DNA from: Stratiolaelaps scimitus | Taxonomy: Eukaryota > Arthropoda > Arachnida > Mesostigmata > Laelapidae | Assembly: GCA_019614645.1 (NCBI GenBank) | Contig: JABWDB010000002.1 | Coordinates: 18,761,501 to 18,825,500, forward strand | Length of the DNA: 64,000 bases | Reading direction: 5' to 3' | Shown here: positions 61,149 to 64,000 of the stretch, piece after piece | Numbering within the stretch: the first letter of the stretch is position 1 | How the letters are laid out: every line of letters begins with the position of its first letter | Made by a program: the position numbers and the translations under genes | Notes under the pieces: model-generated | Database searches by the model: none | The model's input: the letters and a program-made list of their open reading frames with translations, nothing else | Told to the model about the DNA's origin: nothing

Positions 61149-61478
61149 ATGACTGCAATAACTGCAATGTGCTATATCTCTCCGGTTAGACTGATATATG
61201 TTTTAGTGCAAAATGACGCAATCAATGCAGCTCAAACGTGCTTGAACGAAATTGACATTATGACCAGTGCGCAAAATCAGTCACTTGCAGAGACACGGCC
61301 CAATTCGGACCGTCTCCGAATTGATGGTTTATCCACAGCAGGCTGTAGTTGCTTATGTTGCTCGAGGCTATTTACGATTGCGGTTAAGTCGAACAAAACG
61401 ATCTATTTCGATGAACTGCACTCAGGCGAACCGCAAAGTGACACTGATGACCGCGACTCGGCACCGATGTATCTATAA
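61149..61478 (+). CDS. Candidate ORF, 109 aa, function unknown
   Basis: In otherwise AT-rich, gene-poor DNA, this ATG frame (MTAITAMCYISPVRLIYVLV) runs to TAA and shows strong purine-first codon bias. The middle reads NDAINAAQTCLNEIDIMTSA and the C-terminus is acidic, ending SAPMYL. The frame opens upstream of the ATG through LDDIYNS to an acceptor-like AAGTCACCAG at 61124, so it may be a terminal exon. A cluster CSCLCC lies in the middle. A second open frame (61267-61572) overlaps. No family recognised. Confidence 0.25.
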   Translation: MTAITAMCYISPVRLIYVLVQNDAINAAQTCLNEIDIMTSAQNQSLAETRPNSDRLRIDGLSTAGCSCLCCSRLFTIAVKSNKTIYFDELHSGEPQSDTDDRDSAPMYL

Positions 61479-61762
61479 TATTCAGTATAGAGAGCGCTAC
61501 TATAGGAAGAAACACCACGTAAAACAACACTGTTTGGCAGTCGGAATCAGTGTAACGCCCTTATTAGGATAATAAATATTGACGTCGACGTTTTTGAAGG
61601 TTCAGCATTTAGACACATTCTTCTGGCAAATGCCCAGTTCAAGCTGAAGCTGATCGTTTGATTGTTGATTGATAGGTATAGATGAATTGTGATCATTAAC
61701 CGTACGCGTTCATCATTTGTTTACGAGAAACGCTTTAGAGAACCTGATAAATGACTGTACTC

Positions 61763-61826
<64 letters not shown>
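61763..61826. repeat. (TAA)n microsatellite
   Basis: About 21 uninterrupted TAA units. Confidence 0.97.
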
Positions 61827-61829
61827 GAA

Positions 61830-63000
61830 TTTCACTAAATTAAACTAGCTAAGCGTATTGCGATATCTTCGAAGTCTCACAAAACCCAAACCTACCATAA
61901 ACTCTATACTGTCACCCAATTTTACAATATCACTAACAAAAAATATAAATAACAATTCGATTGACAAATCACCAAGCTCAAAACCTGATCGGCTTCAACA
62001 TATCGACCTGCATCAACGCGCACACCGATGTATGCGCAAACATATTTTTCAAAAATCATAACCGCAACAGGACAGTTTTTAAGCGACAGCGGCCGTTCGA
62101 GACAGGGGCGCCAGTTAGCCTGGCGTCGCTTAACCTGCCTACGAGGCCAACAGTCGTTTCGTCGGCTTCGCAGTGTGCGTATCATTCATGGATTCATTCA
62201 TTGGTCCATCCATCCGTGCATTATCTCATTGTCCTCATTGAGGGTGAGGCCTCCCTTAGCGAGCCAGTTGACGACAAGCGTCTGCCGCTCCTCGCATCGC
62301 TCCTAACTCTCTCTCTCTCTCTATACCTGTTCTATACCTGCCCTTCGACTTCTCTCTGGCCTAGCTATATATGACGAAACCTCTTTCTTGCAAGTTCTCA
62401 TTTCAAGCAGCGGCATTAACATCGGCGTCGGCAATCGCTAGCGTCCACTATTCACGGATGTCGACGCTCACAGCAGCAGCAATTTCACTAGAGTCGCCTG
62501 CAGGTTGGTGTTGCGTCTGAATGAAGCGATCGTCGACGACCCTCGATATCCCGAGTTCGTTCGTTCTTCTCCCGAACTAGCCCCGCTCTCTACCCCGGGA
62601 CCCCTCACAGACATCGTTCGCGCCAATACAACAACAGCGGCAACAACAGTAGCAGCATATCACGAGCAACAGCCGCAGCACCAACACGAACATGTTTGCT
62701 ATGTGTACAGGTTGGTTGGGCTCTCGCAATCAGCCTCGATACCCCCGACCGGACCGTGCGCCTAGAGCTCCTTTTGCGAGTGGCTGAGTTCTCGGCGTTC
62801 TCCGACGAGTGGTGACTCTTCTGTGACAGGTAGCTGGCTGCTTTGAGTCCAATGCGACCCCTTGCGTCTAGTAGCAGTCGTTGCCGCCGTTGTCACAATT
62901 ATCAGCCTACATAGACCATGGTGGTGGTGATGGTGGTTGTGGCCGTTGACGTCGTCGATCACAATAACTCTTTATCCACTTCGACCCGTCCGGGATTCAT
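61830..63000. other. Non-coding stretch, no gene called
   Basis: Short overlapping frames around 62.0-62.4 kb and CAG/CAA triplets near 62.63-62.68 kb; no splice or start support. Confidence 0.4.
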
Positions 63001-63055
63001 TTTTGGCGCCTCAGTCTTCTTGATTTTTCTTTAGTTTTTCTTCTGACCTTTCCAG

Positions 63056-63164
63056 ATTTACTCCTGTTGTCGTCGTTGTTACCGCTGCTGCTATGCTCTT
63101 TTTATTTTTGTTAATGAAGATCTTATTTCGACATCCACCGAAGCCATGTGTAAATATTGCATAG
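63056..63164 (+). CDS. Candidate terminal exon with a membrane segment
   Basis: One of the strongest acceptors in the window (TTTTTCTTCTGACCTTTCCAG) is followed, in phase 2, by FTPVVVVVTAAAMLFLFLL, then basic MKILFRHPPKP and a TAG at 63162-63164. A hydrophobic helix followed by positive charges fits the end of a membrane protein with a very short inner tail. Another frame from the same acceptor is Cys-rich and also open for over 40 codons. Upstream exons not found. Confidence 0.2.
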
Positions 63165-64000
63165 CTATTGTTAGTGTCCATCGCTAACTACTGATGTAAT
63201 CGGTACGAGCATTGTCTGTCCGTCATTCAGACTTGAGAGGAGCTGAACAGCGTTCGTAGGGAGATCGGCAGCAGCACCCCGCTGGCGGCGTCACAGCCAC
63301 TGGTTTGAAGGAGTTAACTGATTTGACAGTTGTAAGCCTCAGCGCGAGCTATCGGTTCATCCATCCAACCAACCAACTAACCAATACATTGTTAGCTCAA
63401 GCGAGCCCTGGCTTTCCGCCGTTCGCAATATCGTCATCGACACCGCGCTCAAACGTTACCGTCAAAACGCATTCGGAGCGAGACAATATCGAGGAGGGAG
63501 CTCGCGCCGACTGCAACTTGCAGCCTAGAATCGGTCATAGTACAACCTGCTCTGCACTCCGTAGACTCTCTCACCTGACTCTGCCGCAGTCAGCTGCCTC
63601 AGTCGGGCCTCGGCGCCGTGTGCTGTCAGTTTCTCTGAACCTGTTGCTCGTTGAACCTTAGTGTAGAAAAAGCCTAGAAGTATGCAAGCCCAATTGGGCT
63701 GTGGTTAGTGTTAGTGGAAGCTGCTGCTGTTGTTGCCGCCGCCGTCGCCACTGGTACGTTTGTCCCCGTGAATATTTCTCCGTGAATGGGAATGACAAGA
63801 GATTGGAATGCGATAAGAGTGGGGTTCGGCTTTGAACGACGAGTAAATCCTACACCCCACCGTGTATAATAGGTCCCAACTGGTACCACTATATATATAT
63901 ATATATAAAAGAGAGAGGGAGAGAGAAAGAGAACGCTCCCAAGGATCGACACACGCGTTCAAAGATGCACTCGTACTTACATAGACACACAGCCACGCAC
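63165..64000. other. Non-coding stretch, no gene called
   Basis: Contains an (AT)n run at 63890-63908 followed by a GA tract. A 118-codon frame at 63305-63661 has no start or splice support. Confidence 0.4.

Overview
The window looks like nuclear DNA from an animal, most likely an arthropod. It is extremely rich in simple repeats: (AT)n runs up to about 150 bp, CAG/CAA, CCG/GGC, CT/GA, TAC and TAA tracts. It carries copies of a tRNA-derived SINE-like retroposon and has only short open frames. The best coding candidates have GT-AG introns. I see no bacterial operons, no Shine-Dalgarno-led genes, no CRISPR array, no rRNA and no credible intact tRNA gene. A mite or other chelicerate would fit the repeat style, but that is a guess; nothing here fixes the species.

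Layout. 1-7 kb: mostly non-coding, with a small basic ORF and the fullest retroposon copy (5.56-5.71 kb). 8.1-8.7 kb: a compact two-exon gene candidate, followed by a tetranucleotide- and GAC-rich tract (8.85-9.43 kb). 11.9-12.5 kb: exons around a 108-nt intron. 13.0-13.4 kb: retroposon pieces. 15.1-17.0 kb: a three-exon candidate that starts at the best Kozak context in the window. 17-25 kb: repeat-rich, with a long palindrome and a 21-bp minisatellite. 25.5-28.1 kb: several short coding-like frames. 28-31 kb: GC-rich triplet-repeat DNA holding an exon with weak CUB-domain resemblance. 31.6-31.8 kb: a tandem pair of retroposon tails among TAC repeats. 36-49.9 kb: the densest run of candidate exons, all on the + strand, including a possible leucine-rich-repeat exon, two possible secreted proteins and a possible single-pass membrane protein. 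52.1-52.8 kb: a candidate small membrane-protein gene with the best splice donor in the window. 53-64 kb: mainly repeats and non-coding DNA, with weak candidates near 56.7, 61.1 and 63.1 kb.

Caution. The number and lengths of open frames are roughly what chance would give in DNA of this composition, so ORF length is not evidence here. The gene calls rest on splice signals, reading-phase agreement between exons, start context and codon pattern, all judged by eye, and are therefore low to moderate in confidence. No gene could be assigned to a named family with certainty. The repeats, the retroposon family, the minisatellite and the palindromes are directly visible and secure. I found no convincing novel multi-gene system.
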